DNA of 64,000 nt from Hirschia baltica ATCC 49814 (GTDB lineage Bacteria; Pseudomonadota; Alphaproteobacteria; Caulobacterales; Hyphomonadaceae). The stretch covers positions 3,286,001 to 3,350,000 of the forward strand of contig NC_012982.1 in the NCBI RefSeq assembly GCF_000023785.1, given 5' to 3'. Below are positions 29,119 to 37,149 of the stretch, one piece after another. Below the pieces are notes generated by a model. It was not told the origin of the DNA. It did no database searches and saw nothing but the letters and a program-made list of their open reading frames with translations. Positions within the stretch are counted from its first letter, which is position 1, and each line of letters begins with the position of its first letter. Position numbers and translations under genes: made by a program.

Positions 29119-29547
29119 TTATTCGAACATTATCTGAGGAATATTTGCCGATACCATCACATGTTCAAACATCACATCTTCCCAGCGATAATGTGATGCT
29201 ATTTCTTTGAGAAAGACGTTGGCGATGAGTGTTTCTAAAGCAATATCAGCAGCCTCAACCCAGTGTTTTAAAATAGGCAATCTGTAAATCCATATCCGAG
29301 CATCGGCTTCAATTTCGTGTAGCTCTAGTGCAGATGTCATCCCCGAATAAGCCCCATACAACGCATAGGGGTCATCCAGATATAGAGCCTCTAAAGTTTC
29401 TTCATCTGGTAATTCATCAATGAAAATATTTATCTGTCCAACACCATCTGGAAAGAATGGTCGCATTTGAGACAGTACTTTATCCGCGATTTTTAAAAGT
29501 GTGTCGCCATGGGGGGCGCATCCCCAACTCTCTTCAACTGTCGACAT
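29119..29547 (-). CDS. Degenerate zincin-like metallopeptidase-family protein
   Basis: 142 aa. The middle (DPYALYGAYSG) and C-terminal architecture resemble the small 'Zincin_1' putative zinc peptidases of proteobacteria. Those carry HExxHH near the C-terminus; here the matching stretch reads KEIASHYRWED, so the first two zinc-binding His appear replaced by Lys and Ser. If the alignment is right, this is a catalytically dead relative. The assignment is by recalled family pattern. Divergent from mmcB. Confidence 0.6.
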   Translation of the reverse strand: MSTVEESWGCAPHGDTLLKIADKVLSQMRPFFPDGVGQINIFIDELPDEETLEALYLDDPYALYGAYSGMTSALELHEIEADARIWIYRLPILKHWVEAADIALETLIANVFLKEIASHYRWEDVMFEHVMVSANIPQIMFE

Positions 29548-29650
29548 TAATCACTCCACTTTTTACTTGCGGCAGCTGTAACCTATATACGACCACCATA
29601 AAAATAGAAATCGGGATCGACCAAAGCGCGATTATAAGTATATTTGTTTA

Positions 29651-29662
29651 CGGAACGTTCCG
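29651..29662. promoter_or_regulatory. 12-bp palindrome upstream of mmcB
   Basis: CGGAACGTTCCG is a perfect palindrome in the gap between the degenerate zincin gene and mmcB. It could be a regulator site shared by the divergent genes. No known factor is assigned. Confidence 0.4.
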
Positions 29663-29707
29663 GCAACGACCTCAAAATGCGTCATGGTTAATGTTCCGTT
29701 AATTTCA

Positions 29708-29722
29708 GAACTAACATTGAAC
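29708..29722 (-). promoter_or_regulatory. LexA (SOS) box of mmcB
   Basis: GAAC-TAACATT-GAAC reads on the minus strand as GTTC-N7-GTTC, the alphaproteobacterial SOS box. It lies 16 bp before the mmcB ATG, so LexA should repress mmcB until DNA damage. mmcB is a known LexA-regulated gene in Caulobacter. Confidence 0.8.
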
Positions 29723-29737
29723 GAATCAGAATCATTT

Positions 29738-30196
29738 ATGACCCGAGAAATCAGCCCTAATGTCAATCGAAATACGCAACGCGCGGATGCTATTTTCAGC
29801 GGCACTTTAAAACTACTTCATGATCTTGGTTGGAACGGTTTAATCGAAGTGAATTTGCCCAATAATAGACGCGCAGATATTCTGGCCATTAACCATAAAG
29901 GGGAAATTCTCATCATTGAGGTGAAGTCATGCCTAGCTGATTTCTCCTCTGACGAGAAATGGCCTGAATATGAAGACTATTGTGACTATTTTCTCTTTGC
30001 TGTTGATCAGGATTTTCCAACGCAGCGCCTACCCGACGAGACAGGTTTTATTATTGCAGATGCATTTGGAGGTGCCATTATCCGTGAAGCTGCTCGTAAA
30101 AAGCTATCTGGACCACGTCGAAAATCAATTACGTTGAAATTTGCAAGACTTGCTGCAAAACGTCTTTACCAGAGTTTGACTCCTCCTATGGCATAA
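29738..30196 (+). CDS. mmcB: MmcB family DNA repair protein
   Basis: 152 aa from ATG 29738; codons upstream to 29684 are open but overlap the SOS box. It has a PD-(D/E)xK nuclease-like core: RRADILA (Asp47) and EVKSCLADF (Glu61, Lys63), then KWPEYEDYCDYFLFAV, a family-typical segment. In Caulobacter the family contributes to survival of mitomycin damage. It probably acts on DNA in SOS repair. The next gene starts 63 bp later on the same strand. Confidence 0.88.
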   Translation: MTREISPNVNRNTQRADAIFSGTLKLLHDLGWNGLIEVNLPNNRRADILAINHKGEILIIEVKSCLADFSSDEKWPEYEDYCDYFLFAVDQDFPTQRLPDETGFIIADAFGGAIIREAARKKLSGPRRKSITLKFARLAAKRLYQSLTPPMA

Positions 30197-30259
30197 TAAT
30201 CGCTGAGGGACTAAATAGAACCTCATCACCATGTCGATTCACAGGAGATCCCGTTCAAA

Positions 30260-30754
30260 ATGGGACTATCTTATCCGCTTGCTAAAGACGCTCGTTCTGC
30301 TCTCTTCTCAGACGACAATAAATTTTGCTCGACGCAGGCGCAAGCTTACAGCATTGCCAATGCCCGTGTTAGCCTTGTCACAGAATGGTTGAAGCCAGAA
30401 AAAGACGCATTAGAAGACGCCCTTGATAAGGCAGATAAGGCGCGTGCGCAGGGCTTTGTGCACGTTTATGAAGACAAAGATGAAAACACTGTTTTTGCCA
30501 TCACTTTTTGGAAAGTTATTTCCATCGAAGAGGCTGAGGCAGAAGATAAAAAGATCATCGCAGAAAAAGCGGCGCGAGCCGAAGAAAATACAGATGATGT
30601 CTATTTCACGCGCCCAGAAAAAAGACGCGAACGTTTTGGCTTGAGCGTTCGAAAACCGCGTGTGCGTAAACCTGATCCTCGTCAATTGGATCTATTTCCA
30701 AAACCGGGCCGCCCTACTCCCGAAAACCCACCTAAGCCTCGCGTTAAAGATTAG
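30260..30754 (+). CDS. Hypothetical protein with putative beta-clamp-binding motif
   Basis: 164 aa; AGGAGA precedes the ATG. The family is not recognised. The N-terminal 95 residues look folded, while 95-164 are strongly charged and probably disordered, with a basic Arg/Lys/Pro-rich end. Residues 142-146 are QLDLF, a perfect match to the QL(S/D)LF clamp-binding consensus, in a context of charged disorder. It directly follows mmcB. The protein may act in DNA repair or replication through DnaN. This is inference. Confidence 0.7.
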   Translation: MGLSYPLAKDARSALFSDDNKFCSTQAQAYSIANARVSLVTEWLKPEKDALEDALDKADKARAQGFVHVYEDKDENTVFAITFWKVISIEEAEAEDKKIIAEKAARAEENTDDVYFTRPEKRRERFGLSVRKPRVRKPDPRQLDLFPKPGRPTPENPPKPRVKD

Positions 30755-30780
30755 AAAGGCGACCTATTTCGCCGCCTTTC
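30754..30780. terminator. Convergent hairpin (possible bidirectional terminator)
   Basis: GAAAGGCG (30754-30761) pairs with CGCCTTTC (30773-30780) with an 11-base loop, between converging genes. Only short T-runs flank it. Confidence 0.4.
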
Positions 30781-30797
30781 AACCCTGCTAATATGCA

Positions 30798-31802
30798 CTA
30801 ATTTGCAAGCTTGCTTTCTAGCTCTTCAATGCGCTTACCTTGCTCAATCACGTAAAGCGTTAGCTCTTCGATCTTTGCAAGCAAAGTTGCGTTCATTGCG
30901 TTTAAATCAACGCCGTCTCTTTGCATGTCTTGTGCGGATGGCACACCCGGCAAATGCCCTTGAGATGCGATGAAACCTTCTACATCAGCAAGATTTGGAA
31001 GCGCGTAATCAGCCTGAAAAACATGGTCTGCGGTCGCGACATATGATCCATTGATTTTTATGCACGCATCATTTGCGTCAAGATGGATAATCGTGTTCCC
31101 TGCAGCATCAAGCAAAGCCAAATCACCGCTGGCACCATTGCCGCCAAATACGCCATTCCCGTTTCCACCATCGAGATGGACAGACTGAAGACCGGAAACA
31201 CCAAGCAGAACAACATCACCTTGTGAACCGGATCCACCTAGAGTGATATTTCCGTTTCCACCGTCAATATGGACTGTCTGACCACCTTCAGTGTGAAGGA
31301 GTGTAACATCTCCTTCAGACCCGTTTCCGCCCAATGTGATATTGCCATTACCGCCATCAACATGAACTGTTTGACCGCCTGTCGCGTTCAAACCAATGAC
31401 ATCCCCTTGGGAACCATTACCGCCCAACGTAATATTACCTTGAGCACCGTCTAAATGGAGACGCGTTAGGTTGTCATGGCTTTTAAGAGCGATATCGCCT
31501 CCCGCGCCATTGCCACCTATGAAAATGTTAGCTGCACCACCATCAATATGCATACGCAAATTGCCTTGATCGCAATACATGCCGATATCACCATTATGGC
31601 CATGACCGCCAAGGCGTAGATTTGCATCTCCACCATCTAGGTGAATTGTATCAAGACCAGCTTCGTCGCGCAGAATAATGTCTCCAGATGCATTCCCGCC
31701 GCCAAGGGCTAGATTTGCAGTTTCTGAATTGAGCGCGCCAGTGTCTATGCCAGCCGAATTATAGAGGCATATTTTACCGTCGTTTTGATTGATATTACCC
31801 AT
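30798..31802 (-). CDS. Glycine-rich tandem-repeat protein with tail-fibre-like C-terminus
   Basis: 334 aa. Residues 27-242 form seven repeats of about 31 residues, each with pattern GG.GNITLGGNG..GDV.LL....QTVH.D. This strongly suggests a beta-helix or trimeric beta-prism. The C-terminal 90 residues (ALPNLADVEGFIASQGHLPG, then a coiled coil ending RIEELESKL) resemble the C-terminal domain of tail-fibre or adhesin-like proteins often seen in Bacteroidetes. No signal peptide. It may be a surface or phage-derived structural protein. Divergence between units is higher at the ends. Confidence 0.75.
   Translation of the reverse strand: MGNINQNDGKICLYNSAGIDTGALNSETANLALGGGNASGDIILRDEAGLDTIHLDGGDANLRLGGHGHNGDIGMYCDQGNLRMHIDGGAANIFIGGNGAGGDIALKSHDNLTRLHLDGAQGNITLGGNGSQGDVIGLNATGGQTVHVDGGNGNITLGGNGSEGDVTLLHTEGGQTVHIDGGNGNITLGGSGSQGDVVLLGVSGLQSVHLDGGNGNGVFGGNGASGDLALLDAAGNTIIHLDANDACIKINGSYVATADHVFQADYALPNLADVEGFIASQGHLPGVPSAQDMQRDGVDLNAMNATLLAKIEELTLYVIEQGKRIEELESKLAN
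31077..31724 (-). repeat. Seven tandem repeats of about 93 bp inside the repeat-protein gene
   Basis: Encodes the 30-31 residue units of the repeat protein (residues 27-242). Units 5-7 (31170-31448) are the most similar to each other. Such arrays can expand or contract by slippage. Confidence 0.85.
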
Positions 31803-31886
31803 GATATAAGTCCCTTCCCTTTGAATGATACAAAGAAAAATAGGCCTAAAATCATGTCAATTCGACGGCAGTCTCATGAAGATAAT

Positions 31887-32453
31887 TTAACGCGGTGCGC
31901 GCTTGGCTAAAATGCGCTGCAAAGTCCTGCGATGCATATTCAGACGTCTAGCTGTTTCAGACACGTTGTGATCACACAATTCATATACGCGTTGAATATG
32001 TTCCCAGCGCACACGATCAGCTGACATCGGGTTTTCAGGCGGCTCAGGTTTATTACCAGCCTTTGTCAGAAGTGCTTTAATCACATCATCAATATCAACG
32101 GGTTTTGAGAGATAATCCACTGCACCCGCTTTTACCGCCGCGACCGCCGTTGCGATAGCGCCATAACCCGTCAGAATAACAGCGCGGGCGTCTTCTTTAT
32201 GCTCATGAAGTGTCTGCACAACATCTAATCCAGAACCATCTTCCAACCGCAAATCCAACACAGCAAATGCTGGCGGATTTAAACGCGCGACGTCTTTAGC
32301 CTCAGCCACCGTGCCGCAAGCAGAAACCGTAAAACCACGTTGGGTCAAAGCACGCGCTAACCGACCTCGAAATGGTGCATCATCATCCAGCACCAATAGG
32401 GATTTATCTTCCAAAGCAGCAATTACTTCATCTGGCTTGAATTCAGCGTCCAT
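31887..32453 (-). CDS. regA: RegA/ActR/PrrA response regulator
   Basis: 188 aa from ATG 32453 (AGGA upstream); the frame extends 17 codons upstream. The receiver domain (about 18-130) has the acidic pair LDDDAP and phospho-acceptor Asp67 (VLDLRLEDGSG). The C-terminal Fis-type helix-turn-helix (about 150-185) contains VSETARRLNMHRRTLQR, identical in style to RegA/PrrA. It controls respiratory and redox genes when phosphorylated by RegB. RegB is 134 bp upstream in the same orientation. Confidence 0.95.
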   Translation of the reverse strand: MDAEFKPDEVIAALEDKSLLVLDDDAPFRGRLARALTQRGFTVSACGTVAEAKDVARLNPPAFAVLDLRLEDGSGLDVVQTLHEHKEDARAVILTGYGAIATAVAAVKAGAVDYLSKPVDIDDVIKALLTKAGNKPEPPENPMSADRVRWEHIQRVYELCDHNVSETARRLNMHRRTLQRILAKRAPR

Positions 32454-32587
32454 TATGTTCATTCCTGTATCCCCTGCCGAGCTAAGGCACTTTCCACAAG
32501 CCATACAATCAGGGGCATTTTACTTGATTCTAAACTAAAGCGTTGGAACAGCAATGCAAGCCCTGACAACCACTTGATTTTCGTATC

Positions 32588-33988
32588 TTATTCTTCTGAC
32601 CATCCAGGTGCAGCTCGAATTGTATTTAACATCCATGAAATTCTGACAACCGCCCCTTTAGCAGGTGCTCTGCGATTATAGGGTTTCATGCGTGCACCCG
32701 TTCTTTCCAGCAATGTTCGCGCGATAAAGAAGCCAAGTCCCATACCGCCGCCAATCTGGTTCTCGCCTCTCTGAGACAAGTATGGCTCACCAAGTTTTGG
32801 TAAGACTGTTGAAGAAAAGCCCGGCCCATCATCAATAATATAAATGCGAAGTTCTTCTTCTGACCAACGCGCGGCAACTTGCACTTCTTTTTCTGCAAAA
32901 CTGACAGCATTTTCGACAAACGCACCAAGCGCATGGATAATCTCAGGCCGCCTACGTATTTCTGGCGGAAACATTGTTTCACCAACATGGCCTTCAAGAG
33001 GTTCACTTGATAGTTGAATATCAATGCCAAGGCCGGCATGTGGATCGGATATTTCCTTGATCAGGGCTAAGACCGGTAGTTTGGCATGTGCCGCATCACT
33101 CGCCTCTCCCCGTCTTGAGATTTGGCGGAGGATATTGCGGCAACGCTCTGCTTGCTCGGCAATCAAAGCAACATCTTCATATGTTTCGCTTTTCTCGTCA
33201 GTGGCACGTTGGAGCTCTTTGGCAACTAAGTGAATTGTCGCTAATGGTGTTCCCAATTCATGCGCTGTTGCAGCTGATAATGCACCAAGCGCGGACAAGC
33301 GCTGCTCTTTGGCCAACACTTCTTCCGCCGCTTCAAGCGCACGCACGAGGCGGGCCTCATCTCGTCCTGTTCGCCAAGATGAAACAGCAAAAAAGGTTAG
33401 CCCAATAGCCACGCTTGCAAACAAGCCCCAGCGATAGGTTGAAGGTAGACTAAGTGTCTCCCCTTCTATCCATGGCAATGGCACGGATATCAGAGACAAT
33501 ATCCCCAGACACACAAGCCCCAAACCTAATAGCAGCAAAGCATATCCAGGCCTTAACCTTGAAGCGGCAACCGTTACCGGCGCAACAATCATAAAAGAGA
33601 ATGGATTATCCAATCCACCGGTTAGACCAATCAAAGTTGTGAGTTGGACAACATCAAAAGCGGACTGAAGAGCCGTTTCTTTTTGACTGGCTAGACGTTG
33701 CGCAGGATGAAGCGCAGTCAAAACGACATTCACCCATGCTGATGCTGAAATAACAGCTAGACATCCTGACAGTGGCAGATCATATCCCAAGCCATAATAC
33801 ACAAATAAAACAGCGAATACCTGACCGACAACAGCAATCCAACGCAAGCTTACAAGCGTACGGACACGTGTGCGCCCGAATACAGATCCAACCCCCGCTA
33901 GCCCCTCAGGCGCGAGGTCAATTAATGGGGTGATGTCATTGGCACGTTCATTGGCTGCTGAATTATCTGTTTGAGTCATGGCATGCAC
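32588..33988 (-). CDS. regB: RegB/PrrB/ActS redox sensor histidine kinase
   Basis: 466 aa with about six membrane helices (about 50-205). GGLDNPF (124-130) matches the quinone-sensing GGxxNPF motif. The histidine kinase domain has His243 (AHELGTP), and Cys283 (AERCRNILRQ) matches the redox-active cysteine. The ATP-binding end has GGGMGLGFFIARTLL. It phosphorylates RegA when the quinone pool is reduced. ATG 33988 or the in-frame ATG three codons on may be the start. Confidence 0.95.
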   Translation of the reverse strand: MHAMTQTDNSAANERANDITPLIDLAPEGLAGVGSVFGRTRVRTLVSLRWIAVVGQVFAVLFVYYGLGYDLPLSGCLAVISASAWVNVVLTALHPAQRLASQKETALQSAFDVVQLTTLIGLTGGLDNPFSFMIVAPVTVAASRLRPGYALLLLGLGLVCLGILSLISVPLPWIEGETLSLPSTYRWGLFASVAIGLTFFAVSSWRTGRDEARLVRALEAAEEVLAKEQRLSALGALSAATAHELGTPLATIHLVAKELQRATDEKSETYEDVALIAEQAERCRNILRQISRRGEASDAAHAKLPVLALIKEISDPHAGLGIDIQLSSEPLEGHVGETMFPPEIRRRPEIIHALGAFVENAVSFAEKEVQVAARWSEEELRIYIIDDGPGFSSTVLPKLGEPYLSQRGENQIGGGMGLGFFIARTLLERTGARMKPYNRRAPAKGAVVRISWMLNTIRAAPGWSEE

Positions 33989-34040
33989 AGTCGTTTTAGA
34001 ATCGAATTTCTCAAGTGTGACTTAAACGCCTATTGCTACT

Positions 34041-34066
34041 GGAGGCAAACGCTTCATATTGCCTCC
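34041..34066. promoter_or_regulatory. 8-bp perfect dyad touching the senC start
   Basis: GGAGGCAA (34041-34048) pairs with TTGCCTCC (34059-34066). The second arm directly abuts the senC ATG and the first contains its only Shine-Dalgarno-like sequence. It lies in the 78-bp gap between divergent regB and senC, so it may be an operator for both or an mRNA hairpin that presents or hides the ribosome site. Confidence 0.5.
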
Positions 34067-34687
34067 ATGAAAAAATCTCTTCTGACTTCAGCCCTTGCGG
34101 TCACTTTGCTAGTAAGTGCTTGCGGGCCTAACAATAATAGTTCTTCCGCAGGTTCGTCAGGTGGAGGATCCACTTGCGCGTCGCGAGCCTATGAAAATAT
34201 TGGTGGTCCGATATCACTGGTTGATCATACAGGCGCGCCAGTGACGCAAGAGGATTACAAAGGCAAAGAAACTCTAGTCTATTTTGGCTTCACAAATTGC
34301 CCCGATGTTTGCCCCTTCACATTATCCGTAGTTGGGGCCGCTATGGACCTTCTGCCAGCAGACGTCGAAAAGCCTAGAACTCTTCTTATTTCTGTTGACC
34401 CTGAACAAGATACACCTGAAGCGCTGGCACAATATGTAGAAAGCAATGGGTTTCCAGACGAATTAATCGGACTTACTGGCACGCCAGAAGCGATCAAAGC
34501 GGCAGCCGATGAATTTAAAACCAGTTACAAACGAATAGACGCGCCCGACAGCACAATGGGCTATACAATGGACCATCTCTCTATTCTCTATCTCATGGAT
34601 AAAGATTGGAAATTGAAGACATTTTTTACGTCAGAAGCAGCACCTAAAGATGTGGCCGGATGTATTACTGAACTAGCCGACAACTAA
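34067..34687 (+). CDS. senC: SCO1/SenC/PrrC family lipoprotein
   Basis: 206 aa. Lipobox Cys19, then a Ser/Gly-rich linker, then the thioredoxin-like SCO domain with CPDVC (Cys78, Cys82) and His170 for copper. SCO proteins help assemble the CuA or CuB site of cytochrome oxidase and deliver copper in the periplasm. Divergent pairing with regB and regA matches the Rhodobacter-type reg/sen locus. Confidence 0.95.
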   Translation: MKKSLLTSALAVTLLVSACGPNNNSSSAGSSGGGSTCASRAYENIGGPISLVDHTGAPVTQEDYKGKETLVYFGFTNCPDVCPFTLSVVGAAMDLLPADVEKPRTLLISVDPEQDTPEALAQYVESNGFPDELIGLTGTPEAIKAAADEFKTSYKRIDAPDSTMGYTMDHLSILYLMDKDWKLKTFFTSEAAPKDVAGCITELADN

Positions 34688-34708
34688 AATTAAACCCAAA
34701 CGAAAATA

Positions 34709-34747
34709 TAAAAAAAGGGCCAGAAGCATGATGTGCTTCTGGCCCTT
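34709..34747. terminator. Bidirectional terminator, senC / lipoprotein gene
   Basis: A perfect 14-bp stem (34715-34728 with 34734-34747). The minus strand has a 6-T run after it, so it surely ends the lipoprotein gene; the plus strand side has only TTATCTATTT. Confidence 0.9.
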
Positions 34748-34768
34748 ATCTATTTATATATAGGCGAT

Positions 34769-36373
34769 TTATTTCGCTGTAGCAGAGAAACCAAGCGCTT
34801 CAACAGTCATCTTACTTGGGTCTTCAAAATCTCCAACTGAAATAGGTGCTTCAGGGTCTAACTTGATCGTCAAAGTTCCTGAATTTTCAATAAAGGCTGT
34901 CAAAGCATTCACTGTTTGGTTCACCAATTCCATGTCAGCACCAGACTGGCTTGCTTGCATAGTGCCCATAGCCAACATACCTGTTGCCATGCTTTTTACT
35001 TGCGCAGCTTCCATGCCCTGCATGTCTGCGGCAACTTTAAATGCACGATCCAGAATAGATTTATCTTCTAGTGAGATTTCAAGATCAGATAATTTTACTT
35101 TATTAAAAGCATCCATATCTGGGCTATCACCATCACCTGACACCATGCCTTTTAAGGCTTCTAAGAGATTATAAGCACCACCATTGAAAGAAAGAGCGAA
35201 GGCATCTTTAAAGTCCAATGAATAGTCAGTGTAGCGTGTTTCATCTGTCTCAGGGTCGTAAGATGCTTTCGCTTCAATAGACATTTCCAGATCAGAGTAA
35301 TCCATCATTGCCAAAGCCTGAGCCACTTGCGCACCAAGTTGGCCACCGTCTGCATCAGCTGATAATTTCATAACAGTTTTAGGGCTCACAACACCTGTTG
35401 CCACGCCATCGCTGTTACGCACAACTTTGGTCGCTGATTTTGGCATAGTAAAGCTTAGGCCAGATACGCTTAAGGAAAGATCCTCTACAATGCTTTGATC
35501 AAAGCCTTGATCAATCGGGCTGGTGTAATTCTTCATCATAGCTGAATTTACACCAGCTAATTTTTCTGGATCGGAGCCAGCTTCAGCAAATTCATCAAAA
35601 ATAGCTGTTTGCAAATTAGAAAGGCTCATTGTGCCGAGGTTTAAGCTACCAACAATCGGGAAATCGCCTGCTTCTGGAATGTCAAAATCAATTTTGATAT
35701 CTGAGAATAGTGTTTGTCCGGCAATCGCATCAGCCAAGGATGCCATTGAAAGCTCGCCGATTGTTGCTGAAACAGTCCCCTCTTCATCATCTGGGGTCGC
35801 AACAACAGAAAGATTACTTAAAGAGAGACGATCAAACGCCCATTCACTGAACGGCGCAATGTCTTCAGGCTCTTCACCTTGAATCAGAGCGGCGAAAAAT
35901 TTCGATGCGGCTGCATTTGGCTCTACGATAGAAATATCACCAATAGAAAGGTTCACGCCCTCTTCTTCATCAGCAAGAGATAAATCCGCCAAGACAAGAC
36001 GATCAAATGACGGGCCTTCATCTGTCATATTGAGGCCATCAAAAGTCATTGTCTTCGCAATCAAAGCAGGGCCATCTTCGTCCTTGGGCTTGATGGAAAC
36101 GTCTTTAAATACAGCGCCACCCTTGCCAGTTGAACTGTCAGCAAAACTGATCAGATTGTTCGCTTCGCCATCGAGTTTCAATGCCGCTAGAACTTCGGCT
36201 GTTTGACCATAATCTTTGGCTTTAAAGTCCAGCTTAGGCAGCTTGACCTCTTCAATTTTCATAGAGTCTAGAGATTTCTCAACTGCTGCAACGGATTTGG
36301 ATTTTGGGTCATCATCAGCACCACAGGCTGCCAACAGCGCAATCGCACTCGCACCAATCATAAAATGTCTCAT
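34769..36373 (-). CDS. Uncharacterised large lipoprotein
   Basis: 534 aa with lipobox LLAAC. The mature part is acidic and rich in leucine/serine strands (LSLSNLSV, LVLADLSLADEE), repeating a strand-like pattern several times, perhaps a beta-rich repeat fold. I do not recognise the family. It is probably periplasmic-facing and anchored to a membrane. It has its own strong terminator. Confidence 0.75.
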   Translation of the reverse strand: MRHFMIGASAIALLAACGADDDPKSKSVAAVEKSLDSMKIEEVKLPKLDFKAKDYGQTAEVLAALKLDGEANNLISFADSSTGKGGAVFKDVSIKPKDEDGPALIAKTMTFDGLNMTDEGPSFDRLVLADLSLADEEEGVNLSIGDISIVEPNAAASKFFAALIQGEEPEDIAPFSEWAFDRLSLSNLSVVATPDDEEGTVSATIGELSMASLADAIAGQTLFSDIKIDFDIPEAGDFPIVGSLNLGTMSLSNLQTAIFDEFAEAGSDPEKLAGVNSAMMKNYTSPIDQGFDQSIVEDLSLSVSGLSFTMPKSATKVVRNSDGVATGVVSPKTVMKLSADADGGQLGAQVAQALAMMDYSDLEMSIEAKASYDPETDETRYTDYSLDFKDAFALSFNGGAYNLLEALKGMVSGDGDSPDMDAFNKVKLSDLEISLEDKSILDRAFKVAADMQGMEAAQVKSMATGMLAMGTMQASQSGADMELVNQTVNALTAFIENSGTLTIKLDPEAPISVGDFEDPSKMTVEALGFSATAK

Positions 36374-36429
36374 ATCTGTTCCTCAATACGTGCTTGCGCC
36401 CACCCACGGACGACTGTTAATCCCATACC

Positions 36430-37149
36430 ATGGATACTAAGCCCACACACCGTGTCAATCTTATGGCCAATAATGGTCAAACTATCGAGATTCGTCTTGA
36501 TATAAATTCCCGCGCGCGCCGTATTTCATTGAAAATAGATTCTAAAAATCGAGAAGCAGTCGCTATTTCACCCGGCCCCAAATACAAAAAAGCAACATTA
36601 AAATTTGCACAGGAACGCGTGGATTGGATTTGTGAGCGCCTTAATGAACTTCCAAATCAACAATTATTGGAAGTGGGGCATTTTGCGCCTCTGCGCGGAG
36701 AAAATCACCTCATTCAAACAGCCATAAAAGGCCGTACCGTCTTCATTGATGATTCTACCACACCACCCAAACTTATGGTGCCCGGCCGCTCTGATCTTAC
36801 GCCGGCAAAAGTGGTTGGATTTCTCAAAGCAGCCGCAAGAGCAGATTTGACACGGCGTGTAAATGTGCATGCGCAAACACTTGGCGTTCAACCTGCTAGT
36901 ATTTCAATAAAAGACACCCGCACGAGATGGGGGTCTTGTTCTTCTAAAAACAATCTCAATTTTTCATGGCGACTCGTTTGCGCGCCGCCGTATGTTCTAG
37001 ATTATGTCGCCGCCCATGAATGCGCACACCTTCTGGAGATGAACCATTCGGCGAAATTCTGGGCACATGTGGCGCGATGCATTCCAGACGTTCAACCAGC
37101 CAAACAATGGTTGAACGCACATGGTCGCGCATTGCATGCTATTGGCTAA
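36430..37149 (+). CDS. YgjP-like (DUF45) metallopeptidase
   Basis: 239 aa. The motif HECAH (196-200), with a third His at 206 (MNHSAKFW), is the zinc site of the YgjP-like family. Upstream DTRTRWGSCS (162-171) is family-typical. Cytosolic with unknown substrate. No clear ribosome site is seen. Its stop codon touches the stop codon of the convergent antiporter gene, with no spacer. Confidence 0.9.
   Translation: MDTKPTHRVNLMANNGQTIEIRLDINSRARRISLKIDSKNREAVAISPGPKYKKATLKFAQERVDWICERLNELPNQQLLEVGHFAPLRGENHLIQTAIKGRTVFIDDSTTPPKLMVPGRSDLTPAKVVGFLKAAARADLTRRVNVHAQTLGVQPASISIKDTRTRWGSCSSKNNLNFSWRLVCAPPYVLDYVAAHECAHLLEMNHSAKFWAHVARCIPDVQPAKQWLNAHGRALHAIG

Noticed and set aside
31077-31724. CRISPR-like array
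   Set aside because: The 93-bp units are in-frame coding repeats without alternating unique spacers.
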